Part shown: positions 51,662 to 59,627 of the stretch, in pieces
How positions within the stretch are numbered: the stretch's first letter is position 1
Layout of the letters: every line of letters begins with the position of its first letter
From: Halodesulfurarchaeum sp. HSR-GB
GTDB lineage: Archaea; Halobacteriota; Halobacteria; Halobacteriales; Halobacteriaceae
Length of the DNA: 64,000 nt
Direction of reading: 5' to 3'
Assembly (NCBI RefSeq): GCF_031432215.1
Contig: NZ_JAVKGN010000001.1
Location: 1-64,000 of the forward strand
Position numbers and translations under genes: made by a program
Notes under the pieces: generated by a model
The model's database searches: none
The model's input: only the letters and a program-made list of their open reading frames with translations
What the model was told of the DNA's origin: nothing

Positions 51662-52935
51662 TCCTCGAGCCTGACCGAGACACTCGCCTCGTGGGCGTCT
51701 AATCCTTCGGTTGCGGCGAGGGTCCGGATCGTGTCCGCAAGCCCCGAGAGCGAGTCGTCGTCCAACCGCTGGACGGTCGTCGCCCGAAGGAAGGTATCGA
51801 CGGAGAGCCCACCGACGATTTTCGCCTGGCCACCGGTCGGCAGGACGTGGTTCGTCCCAGTCGCGTAGTCCCCAGCAGCCACCGGCGTCTGGTGGCCCAG
51901 AAACACCGAGCCAGCGCTATCGATGGCATCGAGTACCGCCTCGTCGTCGGCCGTCTGGATCGAGAGGTGCTCGGCCGCATAGGCCTCGGCGAACGTCGCG
52001 GCCGCCGTCAGCGAATCGGCGACGAGGATCGCGGATTGGGGGCCATCCAGGGCCGCCTCGATGGTCTCGGCGCGGTCGCGCTCCGGGATCTGGGCGTCGA
52101 TCGCGGCCCGGATGGAATCAGCGACCGCCGCGTCGTCCGTGATGGCGACCACCGAGGAGTCGGGATCGTGCTCGGCCTGGGCGAGCATGTCCGCCGCCAC
52201 GGCGGCCGGATCGGCGGTGTCGTCGGCGATCGCGAGCAGTTCACTGGGGCCCGCCAGGAAGTCGATCGCCGCGTCGCCCTGGACTTCGGCCTTCGCCGCG
52301 GTCACGAACCGATTGCCGGGCCCGGCGATCTTCTGAACTGGTTCCACCGACTCGGTTCCGTAAGCCAGCGCCGCGATGGCCTGTGCCCCACCGATCTGGT
52401 AGACCGCATCGGCCTCAGCGACGTCGGCCGCGTAGAGGGTCGCCGGGTGGATCTCCTCGGCCGGCGGCGTCGCGACCACGACCTCCTCGACCCCGGCGAC
52501 CTTCGCGGGAATCACACCCATGAGCACGCTCGACGGGTACGCGGCGGTCCCACCCGGGGCGTAGATCCCGACTCGATCGAGGGGCCGGAACCGACGACCC
52601 AGTTCCCGGCCGTCAAAATCCGCACGCCAGTCCTCCGGCACCTCCGCGGCGTGGAACTCGCGGATGTTCGCGGCGGCGGTTTCGATCGCTGCTTTGATGT
52701 CGGAATCCAGTGCCGAACCCGCCTCGTCGATTCGCGCTGTGACCTCGATCGACTCGACCTCGACGCCGTCGAAGCGACTGCTCAATTCCTTGAGTGCGGC
52801 GTCGCCGTCGGCTCTGACCTGTTCGATGATCTCCCGGACGGTCTCCCGTTCGGCCTCGACCCCGGAATCCCGATCGACGAGCGCGGCCCGACGATCGGCA
52901 TCCAGATCCGAAAGCTGCATCGGCGACAGTTGCAT
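51658..52935 (-). CDS. hisD: Histidinol dehydrogenase (HisD)
   Basis: This 425-residue enzyme oxidises histidinol to histidine with NAD+. [36 protein letters not shown] and AEHLS are the diagnostic segments; zinc ligands lie in AQAEHDPD and near VLPTGG. The N-terminus reads [10 protein letters not shown], an imperfect 15-nt repeat giving two in-frame ATGs (52935 and 52920); the second matches the family start better. It is isolated from other his genes. Confidence 0.94.
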   Translation of the reverse strand: MQLSPMQLSDLDADRRAALVDRDSGVEAERETVREIIEQVRADGDAALKELSSRFDGVEVESIEVTARIDEAGSALDSDIKAAIETAAANIREFHAAEVPEDWRADFDGRELGRRFRPLDRVGIYAPGGTAAYPSSVLMGVIPAKVAGVEEVVVATPPAEEIHPATLYAADVAEADAVYQIGGAQAIAALAYGTESVEPVQKIAGPGNRFVTAAKAEVQGDAAIDFLAGPSELLAIADDTADPAAVAADMLAQAEHDPDSSVVAITDDAAVADSIRAAIDAQIPERDRAETIEAALDGPQSAILVADSLTAAATFAEAYAAEHLSIQTADDEAVLDAIDSAGSVFLGHQTPVAAGDYATGTNHVLPTGGQAKIVGGLSVDTFLRATTVQRLDDDSLSGLADTIRTLAATEGLDAHEASVSVRLED

Positions 52936-52990
52936 ACCTGTCTTCTCGAAGGGCGGCAGGAAAACGGTTGGCATCGGCCCCGAGTTGGGC

Positions 52991-53560
52991 CTACTCCGAA
53001 ATGTAGGGGTTCTCTCGCCAGTCGACGCCGCCGTCCTCGCCGTCCCCGCCCGGTTCGACCGGTTCCTCGACGACCTCGACGGTGGCGGCGGTCGGCTCAC
53101 CGTCGACGATCTTCAGGGGTTCGAGGGTGCCATCCACCGCGGTGATCGCGGTGAGGGTGCCCTCGGTGTCGAGCAGCGCGATATCGCGCAGGACGGTGAA
53201 CATCTCGTACTGCAGCGCCGTGTTCTGGAGGACCGCCTCGCGGTCCCCGCTGAAAGAGGCCATCGTGACGAGTTCGCTCGGGATCTCCTCGTCCTCGTCG
53301 AGAGAGTTCCAGCGGCGGCCCCGCGGGGGCTCCTCCTCGTAGACGCGTTTCTCCTCGATGCTCGCTTTGAGCTGGGCCGTCGGCGTGTACTTGCCCACGC
53401 CGTCCCCCGCGGCCACGGCCTTGATGAGCAAGATGTTGTTTCGTCTCGTCCGCTCGAGGGACTCGATTTCCGGGGGAAGGTCTGGGTCCTCGAGATAGGC
53501 CTCGAGGTCCTCGAGCGGGAGTTCGAACGACGCGGAGAGTCGGAATACCTGACCAGTCAT
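52991..53560 (-). CDS. Conserved haloarchaeal protein (DUF7110-like)
   Basis: This 189-residue soluble protein is, as far as I recall, confined to haloarchaea (DUF7110 type). Conserved blocks are VFRLSASFELPLEDLEAYLED, GKYTPTAQLKASIEEKRVYEEEPPRGRRW and VLQNTALQYEMF. The C-terminus is acidic and ends NPYISE. There is no membrane segment or catalytic motif. It lies upstream of hisD on the same strand, and nothing obvious ties it to histidine synthesis. Confidence 0.72.
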   Translation of the reverse strand: MTGQVFRLSASFELPLEDLEAYLEDPDLPPEIESLERTRRNNILLIKAVAAGDGVGKYTPTAQLKASIEEKRVYEEEPPRGRRWNSLDEDEEIPSELVTMASFSGDREAVLQNTALQYEMFTVLRDIALLDTEGTLTAITAVDGTLEPLKIVDGEPTAATVEVVEEPVEPGGDGEDGGVDWRENPYISE

Positions 53561-53742
53561 GTGTACCCGTTACCCCGAGGTCGGCGCTGGGCCTCAGAGC
53601 AATCACTACTACCTACGAGCCCGTTGCTTAAATGGGTCCGGTTCCAGTGGCATCAGGTAAGCCCCGCCTAAGCCCCGAGTTAGTCGCCGATTATCCCCGC
53701 CAATCGGTGCGTTCAACTGCCCGCCCCCCACACTCCGAGCGT

Positions 53743-55176
53743 ATGGCACGCGGGGAGCGATGGGGAGAGCCGGAGTTGCGGGAAGCAAAGCGAGCGATCG
53801 GCCGTCGGTTGCTCGAGGCGGCCCGCCAGCGAGTGACCAGTACCGACATCCTCCTGCACCTGATGGTCCTGTTTGTCGTCCCGCTCCTCCTGGCCGGACT
53901 TACCTTCCTCTCGAATTCCATCTCCTTGCTTCCGTTCGTCATTTACCCACCGCTGGCCTCGGGCACCTACACGCTCTTTGCCAACCCGGAGAGCATCTAT
54001 GCCGAACCCAGGCGCTTTGTCGGTGGGATGACACTGGGTGCGTTCTCCGGCTGGGTCGCGCTCAAGATCGCCACGACGCTCTGGTATACGGTGCCGCCGG
54101 GTGAGATGGAGGTCCACGCCGGCGCAACCGCCCTCGCCGTAGCGCTCACCACCCTCTCCACCTGGGCGCTGAAACTCGAAGTGCCGGTGGCCTTCTCCGC
54201 GGCGCTTCTGGCGCTGGTGGCCGGCACCAATCTGACCTACGTCATCGCGATCGGCCTGTCCAGTTCCCTCGTCGCCGGGGTCTACCTGGTCTGGCACGAC
54301 CGGATCTACGAGCAGCGGGGCCAGTTTCTCTACCGCACGGTCACGAGCGACGACCGGGTGCTCATCCCTGTTCGTGACCGACCTGCAGACGCGGAGACCG
54401 GCCAGTTCGGAGCGCTCCTCGCCGCGGCACACGAGGCCGGAACGGTCGTCCTCTACCGCGCCTCGCCCAGACAGGAGCTTCCAGCCCCACAATTCGAAGT
54501 GGAACCGACACTGGTGCCAGTACCCGGTGCCGAGGGCGAAGACCCACGGACACCCACCCCGGATATCGCCGCGGTCAACCAGGTTCGCACCGCCATCGAG
54601 GACACCGTCGATGTCCCCTGTGAAGTGGCCATCGAGCCGGGTGAACCGGACGACCCGGAGGGCATCCGCGCCGCGGCCGCGGCCCTGGACTGTGATCTGA
54701 TCGTCACCAGTCACGAGGGGGCCCTGGCCGATCCGACCGATTACCTCGTGGGGATCTTCAGCGGCGACATCGACGCGATCGCCTTCCACGCGGCCGAGGA
54801 GGCGACGAGCTGGAGTCGAATCCTCGTCCTCGTCAGAGGTCCCGGGAAGACCTCCCGAGCGATGATCGACTTTGCGACCCGTATCGCGACCGCCCCCGAA
54901 CGGGTGAGTGTCGCCCACACCATCGAGGAACGCGAACGACGCCGGGAGGCCGAAACCATGCTCGCTGAACTGGTCGACTCCTTCGATTCGAGCATCGAGA
55001 CCCGGGTCGCCCGGGGGCCAGTCGGACGATTTCTGGAGCACAACGCCAGGTACTACGACGTGGTCTTCGTGGGATCGAGCACGGACCGGTCGGTCGCCTC
55101 CCGGATCCTCTCGCCGCCGACCTTCCAGCACCTCACCGAAGTCGAGGCCGACATCGCGCTGGTTCATCGTGGGTGA
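53743..55176 (+). CDS. HPP-family membrane protein fused to two Usp-like domains
   Basis: This 477-residue protein has an N-terminal membrane domain (residues ~38-190) with four helices of the HPP family (FVIYPPLASGTYTLFANPES carries the PPLASG/P motif). Two universal-stress-protein-like domains follow (~205-350 and ~365-475), the second with VGSSTDRS resembling a nucleotide loop. HPP proteins include nitrite transporters; Usp domains could gate the channel in response to nucleotide. The substrate is unknown. ATG 53743 is preferred over upstream in-frame starts that lie in the promoter region. Confidence 0.82.
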   Translation: MARGERWGEPELREAKRAIGRRLLEAARQRVTSTDILLHLMVLFVVPLLLAGLTFLSNSISLLPFVIYPPLASGTYTLFANPESIYAEPRRFVGGMTLGAFSGWVALKIATTLWYTVPPGEMEVHAGATALAVALTTLSTWALKLEVPVAFSAALLALVAGTNLTYVIAIGLSSSLVAGVYLVWHDRIYEQRGQFLYRTVTSDDRVLIPVRDRPADAETGQFGALLAAAHEAGTVVLYRASPRQELPAPQFEVEPTLVPVPGAEGEDPRTPTPDIAAVNQVRTAIEDTVDVPCEVAIEPGEPDDPEGIRAAAAALDCDLIVTSHEGALADPTDYLVGIFSGDIDAIAFHAAEEATSWSRILVLVRGPGKTSRAMIDFATRIATAPERVSVAHTIEERERRREAETMLAELVDSFDSSIETRVARGPVGRFLEHNARYYDVVFVGSSTDRSVASRILSPPTFQHLTEVEADIALVHRG

Positions 55177-55214
55177 TCGGCACGCAGATGGGGCTCCCCG
55201 CTCAATCACGGCCC

Positions 55215-55406
55215 ATGACAGAAGAGCGGACGATGATCGGCGTGCACGAAATCGATGCCGACGGGACCATCGAACTCGACGAGGCGGTCTTCGAGGCCTG
55301 TCAACTCGAACGGGACAGCCGTGTCCTGGTGGTCGCTTCACCCGAGGGCGGCATCACCGTTCGGCCAGTCACGACGGAGTTTTCGCCCAGAAAAAGCGGC
55401 CAGTAG
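55215..55406 (+). CDS. Small AbrB-like protein
   Basis: A 63-residue protein with an AbrB/SpoVT-like strand pattern (IDADGTIELDEAVFEACQLERDSRVLVVASPEGGITVRPV). ATG 55215 is favoured, but a GTG at 55173 overlapping the preceding stop (GTGA) would add 14 residues. It may sense or regulate with the HPP-Usp protein as a coupled pair. DNA binding is not demonstrated. Confidence 0.6.
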   Translation: MTEERTMIGVHEIDADGTIELDEAVFEACQLERDSRVLVVASPEGGITVRPVTTEFSPRKSGQ

Positions 55407-55407
55407 C

Positions 55408-55929
55408 TCAGCGGCGATCATCCCGATCAGGTTCGTCCAGCCGGCCTTCAGCCGCCAGTTCCGCGTCGATCTCCGCCTGGGTGAAATCGAAGAAGTGCTC
55501 CTCGGGAAGTTCGATGTCGAGGACCTCCAGGGTGGTCTGCCGGCCCTCGTTGTCGAAGACCTTCCAGTCCCCCCAGCCGTAGGGCGCGCCGACGATGATG
55601 TGGACCTGCCCCTGTCCGAAGGTCGCCAGGTCGGCATCGCTCGGCTGGAGGACGCCGTTTGGGTGTGAGTGGACCGATCCGACCGATCGCATGTCGTTTG
55701 GCTTCATGTGTGAGCGGACCGAGGCGCTCACCGGACTGGACTCCGTACCGGGAATCACCAGCACGTCCGTGATGACCTGGCCGGTCCGGTCGAGGCCCAG
55801 TTTGCTGGCGTCCTCGGCCCGGAGAAAGCCCATGTACTCGTTGGGATGGGTCGCCTCACAGGCTTCGAGGGTAAACTCCATCGTCTCCCTCGCGATGCCG
55901 AGGAGCTCACTCGACCGGAACAGGCGCAT
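55408..55929 (-). CDS. JAMM/Mov34 metalloprotease (desampylase-like)
   Basis: This 173-residue protein has a complete JAMM zinc motif: an upstream Glu in EYMGFLRAE, and HSHPNGVLQPSDAD (HxHP-x7-SxxD). Archaeal JAMM enzymes of this type remove ubiquitin-like SAMP proteins from targets; Haloferax has at least two. The C-terminal ~45 residues are an acidic extension. ATG is at 55927-55929. The gene shares an upstream region with azlC. Whether it acts on SAMP conjugates is inference. Confidence 0.87.
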   Translation of the reverse strand: MRLFRSSELLGIARETMEFTLEACEATHPNEYMGFLRAEDASKLGLDRTGQVITDVLVIPGTESSPVSASVRSHMKPNDMRSVGSVHSHPNGVLQPSDADLATFGQGQVHIIVGAPYGWGDWKVFDNEGRQTTLEVLDIELPEEHFFDFTQAEIDAELAAEGRLDEPDRDDRR

Positions 55930-56029
55930 AGGGAGTCCTAATCGAGGGACGCCTAAAGACCTCCGGGTCGTGTAGATCACGTCCTTTAACGTGCCGGCCG
56001 GCAACTATCCGAGCAACACAGTCGATTCG

Positions 56030-56707
56030 ATGCACACTGCAGACCTCCGTCGTGGCGTCAGGGATGTCGCCCCGCTGTTGCTCGGTATCGCTCCCTTCGG
56101 CCTGGTTGTCGGAGTCGCCGCCTCGAACGCCGGCCTCGACCTCGAACTGGCCGTCGGGATGTCGGTCCTGGTCTTCGCGGGAGCCGCCCAGCTCGCCGCC
56201 CTCGAACTGCTGCGGACGGATGCGCCCCTCGTGGTCGTCATCTCGACGGCCGCGATCATCAACCTCCGGATGCTCATGTACTCCGCCTCGATCGCCCCGC
56301 ACTTCCGGGACCTCGGGGCCCGTCTGAAGGGCGGGCTGGCCTACGTCCTCACCGACCAGGCCTACGCCCTCTCGATTGCCCGTTTCGAGAACGGGCCGAA
56401 CGTCGACCGGGTGTCCTACTACGTCGGCGTCGCGGTGCCAATCTGGCTCGTCTGGCAGGTGATGACCGTCGCGGGGGCCCTCCTCGGGGCCGGGGTCCCT
56501 GAATCCTGGGGGCTCGATTTCACGGTCCCGCTGGTCTTTCTGGCACTGCTTGTTCCCGCCGTAGAGGACCAGGCGACCATGGCGGCTGCACTCGTCGGTG
56601 GAAGCGTCGCGGTGATTGGAGCGGGTTTGCCGCTCAACCTGGGGCTCCCTGTCGGGGCCACGGTCGGCGTCCTGGCCGGAGCGACGTTCGAAACGGTGAG
56701 ACAATGA
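56030..56707 (+). CDS. azlC: AzlC-family branched-chain amino acid exporter subunit
   Basis: This 225-residue membrane protein with about seven helices is the larger subunit of an AzlCD exporter for branched-chain amino acids or analogues. LLLGIAPFGLVVGVAA, FAGAAQLAALELL and INLRMLMYSASIAPHF are the family signatures. ATG 56030 is chosen; a GTG at 55991 would extend it by 13 residues. It overlaps azlD by four bases. Confidence 0.92.
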   Translation: MHTADLRRGVRDVAPLLLGIAPFGLVVGVAASNAGLDLELAVGMSVLVFAGAAQLAALELLRTDAPLVVVISTAAIINLRMLMYSASIAPHFRDLGARLKGGLAYVLTDQAYALSIARFENGPNVDRVSYYVGVAVPIWLVWQVMTVAGALLGAGVPESWGLDFTVPLVFLALLVPAVEDQATMAAALVGGSVAVIGAGLPLNLGLPVGATVGVLAGATFETVRQ

Positions 56708-57039
56708 CCACGGGCTATCCCGACCCCATCGTCTGGCTTGCCATCCTCGCCATCGGCGTGCTGACCTTCGCGATCAGGGTCTCCTTCATCGCGCTGTTCG
56801 GTCGGCTGGACGAGATCCCAGCCCGGGCGAAGCTCTTCCTCCGATACGTCCCCGCGGCCGTCCTCGCTGGCCTGGTCTTCCCGGCGTTTCTCACCTTCGA
56901 AGGAGGTGGCGGCCCCGCGATGGACAAGCTTCTGGCCGGCGGGATCGCGGCGGCGATCGCCTGGCGGACCGAGAACGTCCTCGCGACGCTGCTCGCGGGG
57001 ATGGGCTCGCTGTGGATACTTCGGTTCCTGGGGCTGTAG
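56704..57039 (+). CDS. azlD: AzlD-family small exporter subunit
   Basis: This 111-residue protein with four helices is the small partner of AzlC. LAILAIGVLTFAIRVSFIALFGR and FLRYVPAAVLAGLVFPAFL are characteristic. The start overlaps azlC by four bases (ATGA). Together they should export branched-chain amino acids, avoiding toxic analogues. Confidence 0.9.
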   Translation: MTTGYPDPIVWLAILAIGVLTFAIRVSFIALFGRLDEIPARAKLFLRYVPAAVLAGLVFPAFLTFEGGGGPAMDKLLAGGIAAAIAWRTENVLATLLAGMGSLWILRFLGL

Positions 57040-57135
57040 CTGGGTTGTCGATTGCCCTCGAAAAATCACGAGTTCGGTCGGTTTCGGCGAAGAGAAAAGG
57101 AAGGCCAGAACGAGAGATTACTCGTTCTGTCTCAC

Positions 57136-57666
57136 TTACCAGCCGCCAGCCCAGCCCGAGCCCTGGCCACCCATGCCGTAGCCGCCCATGCCGTGGCCAC
57201 CCATTCCGTAGCCGCCCATGCCGTGGCCACCCATTCCGTAGCCGCCCTGATGGGGTGCCTGCGAACCGTATCCACCGGGTCCGGCGCTGGGCCCGTAGTT
57301 ATCGGCCGGCCCGAACCAGCTCGGACCACTCCCGGACGGACCGTACTGGCTTCGTTCGGACGCGGTCCCGCCCCACGGGACCATGTGCTCGGCCATCCCC
57401 TGGGCCACGGCTTCGACCGTCGTGCCGGTCTCTTCCTCGAAGGCGGCAACACCATCAGGGCCCATCCGCTCTTCCATCCAGTAGGCGATGGACTCCGCGC
57501 GAGTGTCAGTCGTATTCTCGGCGTCCGCGTCCGGCGAGGCGTCCCCGTACGGGTTCGATGTTTGCGTGTCGGTTCCAGAGTGGGCAAGCGCGGTCGGGGC
57601 AAATGCCCCCACGGCGAGTGCCGTAATAATCGCCCCAGTGATCAGGACGAGTGTGGTTCGTCGCAT
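57136..57666 (-). CDS. Secreted Gly/Met/His-rich protein
   Basis: This 176-residue protein has a Sec-type signal peptide (residues ~1-28, ending PTALA). An acidic Thr/Asp segment and a helical region (SIAYWMEERMGPDGVAAFEEETG) follow. The C-terminal ~50 residues are Gly-rich with repeats of GYGMGGHGMG. The Met/His/Gly pattern would suit binding of soft metals such as Cu(I)/Ag(I) outside the cell; that is inference. The gene is downstream of a membrane-tethered winged-helix regulator on the same strand. No family is recognised. Confidence 0.78.
   Translation of the reverse strand: MRRTTLVLITGAIITALAVGAFAPTALAHSGTDTQTSNPYGDASPDADAENTTDTRAESIAYWMEERMGPDGVAAFEEETGTTVEAVAQGMAEHMVPWGGTASERSQYGPSGSGPSWFGPADNYGPSAGPGGYGSQAPHQGGYGMGGHGMGGYGMGGHGMGGYGMGGQGSGWAGGW
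57161..57246. repeat. 30-bp tandem repeat encoding GYGMGGHGMG
   Basis: Two exact 30-bp units (57181-57210, 57211-57240) lie between partial copies on each side. The repeat stays in frame and likely expands or contracts by slippage. Confidence 0.85.
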
Positions 57667-57721
57667 TGCAAATGAACCTATAGACCGGGGAGGGTTTGTC
57701 TCCGTGGCCGTGAACGAACTC

Positions 57722-57746
57722 AGGAGAACGTTGTAAAACGTTTCTC
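57722..57746. promoter_or_regulatory. Paired AACGTT motif upstream of the secreted protein gene
   Basis: GAGAACGTTGTAAAACGTTTCTC contains two AACGTT hexamers four bases apart inside an imperfect inverted repeat (GAGA...TCTC). On the minus strand the central TTTTACAA could act as a TATA box for the gene starting at 57666. This is a plausible binding site for the neighbouring winged-helix regulator. Confidence 0.4.
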
Positions 57747-57793
57747 GACAGAGCTGAGCGTTTTTGAGAACAGAGACCGTTCGTCGAGCCCGG

Positions 57794-58411
57794 TCACTCG
57801 GTTACGCCGGGCAATTGCTCGGCCGGGTAGACACGATAGGTCCGCCCCTGCTTTTCGCGATACACGAGCCCCCGCTTTTCCAGGTCCGAGATCGTCTGGC
57901 TCACCTTGCTCTTCGAGAAGTCCGATCGGTCCCTGACCTCGATCTGGGTGAGGCCGGGCGATTCCAGAACGGGTTCGAGAATCCGCCGCTCGTCTTCGGG
58001 CAGCAGGTCGAGCAGTGCGCGCTGTGATTCGAGCCCTGCCACCGATTCCACACTCGACGTGGCGTCCGTGGGGACGTCCGTGGACTCCTCGTCTGGTTCG
58101 TGGGCAGCGGATTCGATGTCGGACGTGCCCATTTGCGGTGCCGCCTGGGTTTCGGGTTCGGTCCACTCGTCTCGCAGGACGAGATAGCCGCCGCCCAGCA
58201 CCCCCGCCACCACTAGCGTGCCGACGGCGATGACCAGGGGATCTGCACCCTGTGTCGTACCCATCCCGTCCATCATCGATCCCATCATGCCGTCCATCTG
58301 GCTGTCGAAGGCCTGCTGGGCCTGGTACCGGTCCCAGGTCCACAACCCGCCCAGCAGCAGGACCGCACCCACGACGATCGCCGCCAGGCGGTCCGCGCGT
58401 CGTCTGTTCAT
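57794..58411 (-). CDS. Membrane-tethered winged-helix regulator with Met-rich external loop
   Basis: This 205-residue protein has TM1 (residues ~9-26), a Met-rich loop predicted outside the cell (Met 39, 42, 43, 46, 47, 50), TM2 (~58-79), an acidic linker, and a cytoplasmic winged HTH (~130-200; LTQIEVRDRSDFSKSKVSQTISDLEKRGLVYREKQGR). It looks like a one-component regulator sensing something at the cell surface; the Met cluster suggests a soft metal. It lies upstream of the secreted Met/Gly-rich gene and is divergent from the SHOCT gene with the same loop layout. Confidence 0.82.
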   Translation of the reverse strand: MNRRRADRLAAIVVGAVLLLGGLWTWDRYQAQQAFDSQMDGMMGSMMDGMGTTQGADPLVIAVGTLVVAGVLGGGYLVLRDEWTEPETQAAPQMGTSDIESAAHEPDEESTDVPTDATSSVESVAGLESQRALLDLLPEDERRILEPVLESPGLTQIEVRDRSDFSKSKVSQTISDLEKRGLVYREKQGRTYRVYPAEQLPGVTE

Positions 58412-58542
58412 CTTATGAAGAGGAAGGCTTCGAAGACATGAAAGCCCTCCCCTCCCGGCTGGCGGCGGACCCGGCCAACCGTGATGGGGTCGATCTCGCC
58501 ACCGATGAACGATCTCTCGAACGAAAAACGATTAGCAGGCAG

Positions 58543-58549
58543 TATAAAA
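58543..58549. promoter_or_regulatory. TATA box in the divergent promoter region
   Basis: TATAAAA sits in the 300-bp intergenic region 58412-58711 between two divergent genes. Read on the plus strand it would start transcription near 58572, before the mini-gene and SHOCT genes; read on the minus strand, TTTTATA could also serve the regulator. I see no other gene in the region except the 28-codon frame at 58624. Confidence 0.5.
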
Positions 58550-58623
58550 TCTCTAAGCTGATTTGCACACTGCATTTTCGGGCAGGTAGATAACCCCTGG
58601 GGAGATCTATGGGGCAATAGACG

Positions 58624-58710
58624 ATGACCGATCTACCAACCGAACCGATACGCGTTCCAGTCCGACCGAGTCCCACCCATACGACCGCCGGTTCCGGAGG
58701 TGACCGATAA
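58624..58710 (+). CDS. Candidate 28-residue upstream peptide
   Basis: A 28-codon frame (starts MTDLPTEPIRV, ends GSGGDR) stops one base before the ATG of the SHOCT gene, giving the same TAACATG junction as aEF1B and GINS in this window. Its last codons form the GGAGGTGA Shine-Dalgarno-like sequence for the next gene. It is Pro/Arg/Thr-rich and not acidic, so it may act mainly in coupling. No homology is recognised. Confidence 0.35.
   Translation: MTDLPTEPIRVPVRPSPTHTTAGSGGDR
58696..58703 (+). promoter_or_regulatory. Strong Shine-Dalgarno site before the SHOCT gene
   Basis: GGAGGTGA lies 8 nt before the ATG at 58712. It is unusual among the leaderless genes here and decides the start over the in-frame GTG at 58700, which lies within the motif itself. 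Confidence 0.55.
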
Positions 58711-58711
58711 C

Positions 58712-59086
58712 ATGAACAGCCTGCACAAACGGATCGGGCTGGGCGTGTTGGCACTCGCGGGACTCATCCTCCTCGTGCCGACGTTCCTCTCGGGGGCCAC
58801 CGGGGGCTATGGCATGATGGGTGGTGGGTACGGCGGCATGATGGGTGGTGGGTACGGCGGCGGAATGGGACTGCTGGGGCCGTTCACACAACTGCTCTTC
58901 CTGGCACTCCTCGTCGCGGGGGCGTACGTTCTCTTCCAGGCGGTCGCCGGAGACGGTGGTCCCCGACCCGGCCGTTCCGGGGATGCGGCCATCGAGGAAC
59001 TGCGGAACGCCTACGCCCGCGGTGACATCTCGGAGGAGGAGTTCGAGCGACGCCGGGCGACGCTCCGTCTCGACGGCGAGCGATGA
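58712..59086 (+). CDS. SHOCT-domain membrane protein with Met/Gly-rich loop
   Basis: This 124-residue protein has TM1 (~8-26), a loop GGYGMMGGGYGGMMGGG (Met 35, 36, 43, 44, 52), TM2 (~57-79), and a cytoplasmic SHOCT domain (~92-120; AIEELRNAYARGDISEEEFERR). SHOCT is a short C-terminal oligomerisation motif. The topology and Met-rich external loop copy those of the divergent regulator. The loop is encoded by two exact 24-bp repeats. Confidence 0.82.
   Translation: MNSLHKRIGLGVLALAGLILLVPTFLSGATGGYGMMGGGYGGMMGGGYGGGMGLLGPFTQLLFLALLVAGAYVLFQAVAGDGGPRPGRSGDAAIEELRNAYARGDISEEEFERRRATLRLDGER
58811..58858. repeat. 24-bp tandem repeat encoding GMMGGGYG
   Basis: Units 58811-58834 and 58835-58858 are identical in-frame 24-bp copies in the SHOCT gene. 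They expand the Met-rich external loop in the same manner as the 30-bp repeat in the secreted protein gene. Confidence 0.8.
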
Positions 59087-59120
59087 CCGACCGACGGACA
59101 TACCATCTAAAGAAATTCGA

Positions 59121-59573
59121 ATGAGGCGGCTTTGGCCACTACTTGCGCTCGCGGGAGGGATCCTCGGTGTCGTGCTGGCACAGACGAGCCTCGGACTGGG
59201 CCAGTGGCCAATACTGGCCCTTGTTGTAGCTGCCGTTCTCGTCGCGTTCACAGCGAGCGGGTCGCTCTCGATCGGCGAGGACAGCACCAGTCAGTCCACC
59301 GGAAAGGCAACGAGCCTCGAAGCACTCAAACAACGGTACGTCGCCGGCGAGATTGACGACGTCGAGTTCGAGCGAAAGCTGGAGACGCTGTTCGAGAACG
59401 AGACGGTCTCGGACGTCGAGCGCTCGCTCCAGCGTGAAACCGATTCGACGGGCGACCCGGAATCGAGCCCGGAGACGGTCGAGCCAGAACCACGGGTCGA
59501 GGATACACACCCGGAACGGCGGAAATCCCGGCACGACAGACGTTGCGGCTCCCGACGACGGTCGTGCAGGTAG
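59121..59573 (+). CDS. Second SHOCT-domain membrane protein
   Basis: This 150-residue protein has two N-terminal helices (~3-20 and ~28-45), an external loop too short for a Met cluster, and a SHOCT domain (SLEALKQRYVAGEIDDVEFERKLETLF, ~62-90). A hydrophilic tail follows and ends in an unusually basic RRKSRHDRRCGSRRRSCR. That tail is out of character for a haloarchaeon and may come from a late frameshift. It lies 34 nt after the first SHOCT gene and is probably co-transcribed. Confidence 0.72.
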   Translation: MRRLWPLLALAGGILGVVLAQTSLGLGQWPILALVVAAVLVAFTASGSLSIGEDSTSQSTGKATSLEALKQRYVAGEIDDVEFERKLETLFENETVSDVERSLQRETDSTGDPESSPETVEPEPRVEDTHPERRKSRHDRRCGSRRRSCR

Positions 59574-59627
59574 TGGGCCCTCCCAACAGCCCACAAACCT
59601 ATGCCCGAGCCGCTCCGAGTTTGTGGT

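Noticed and set aside
57161-57246. CRISPR-like array
   Set aside because: The units are adjacent without spacers and remain in the reading frame of a secreted protein.
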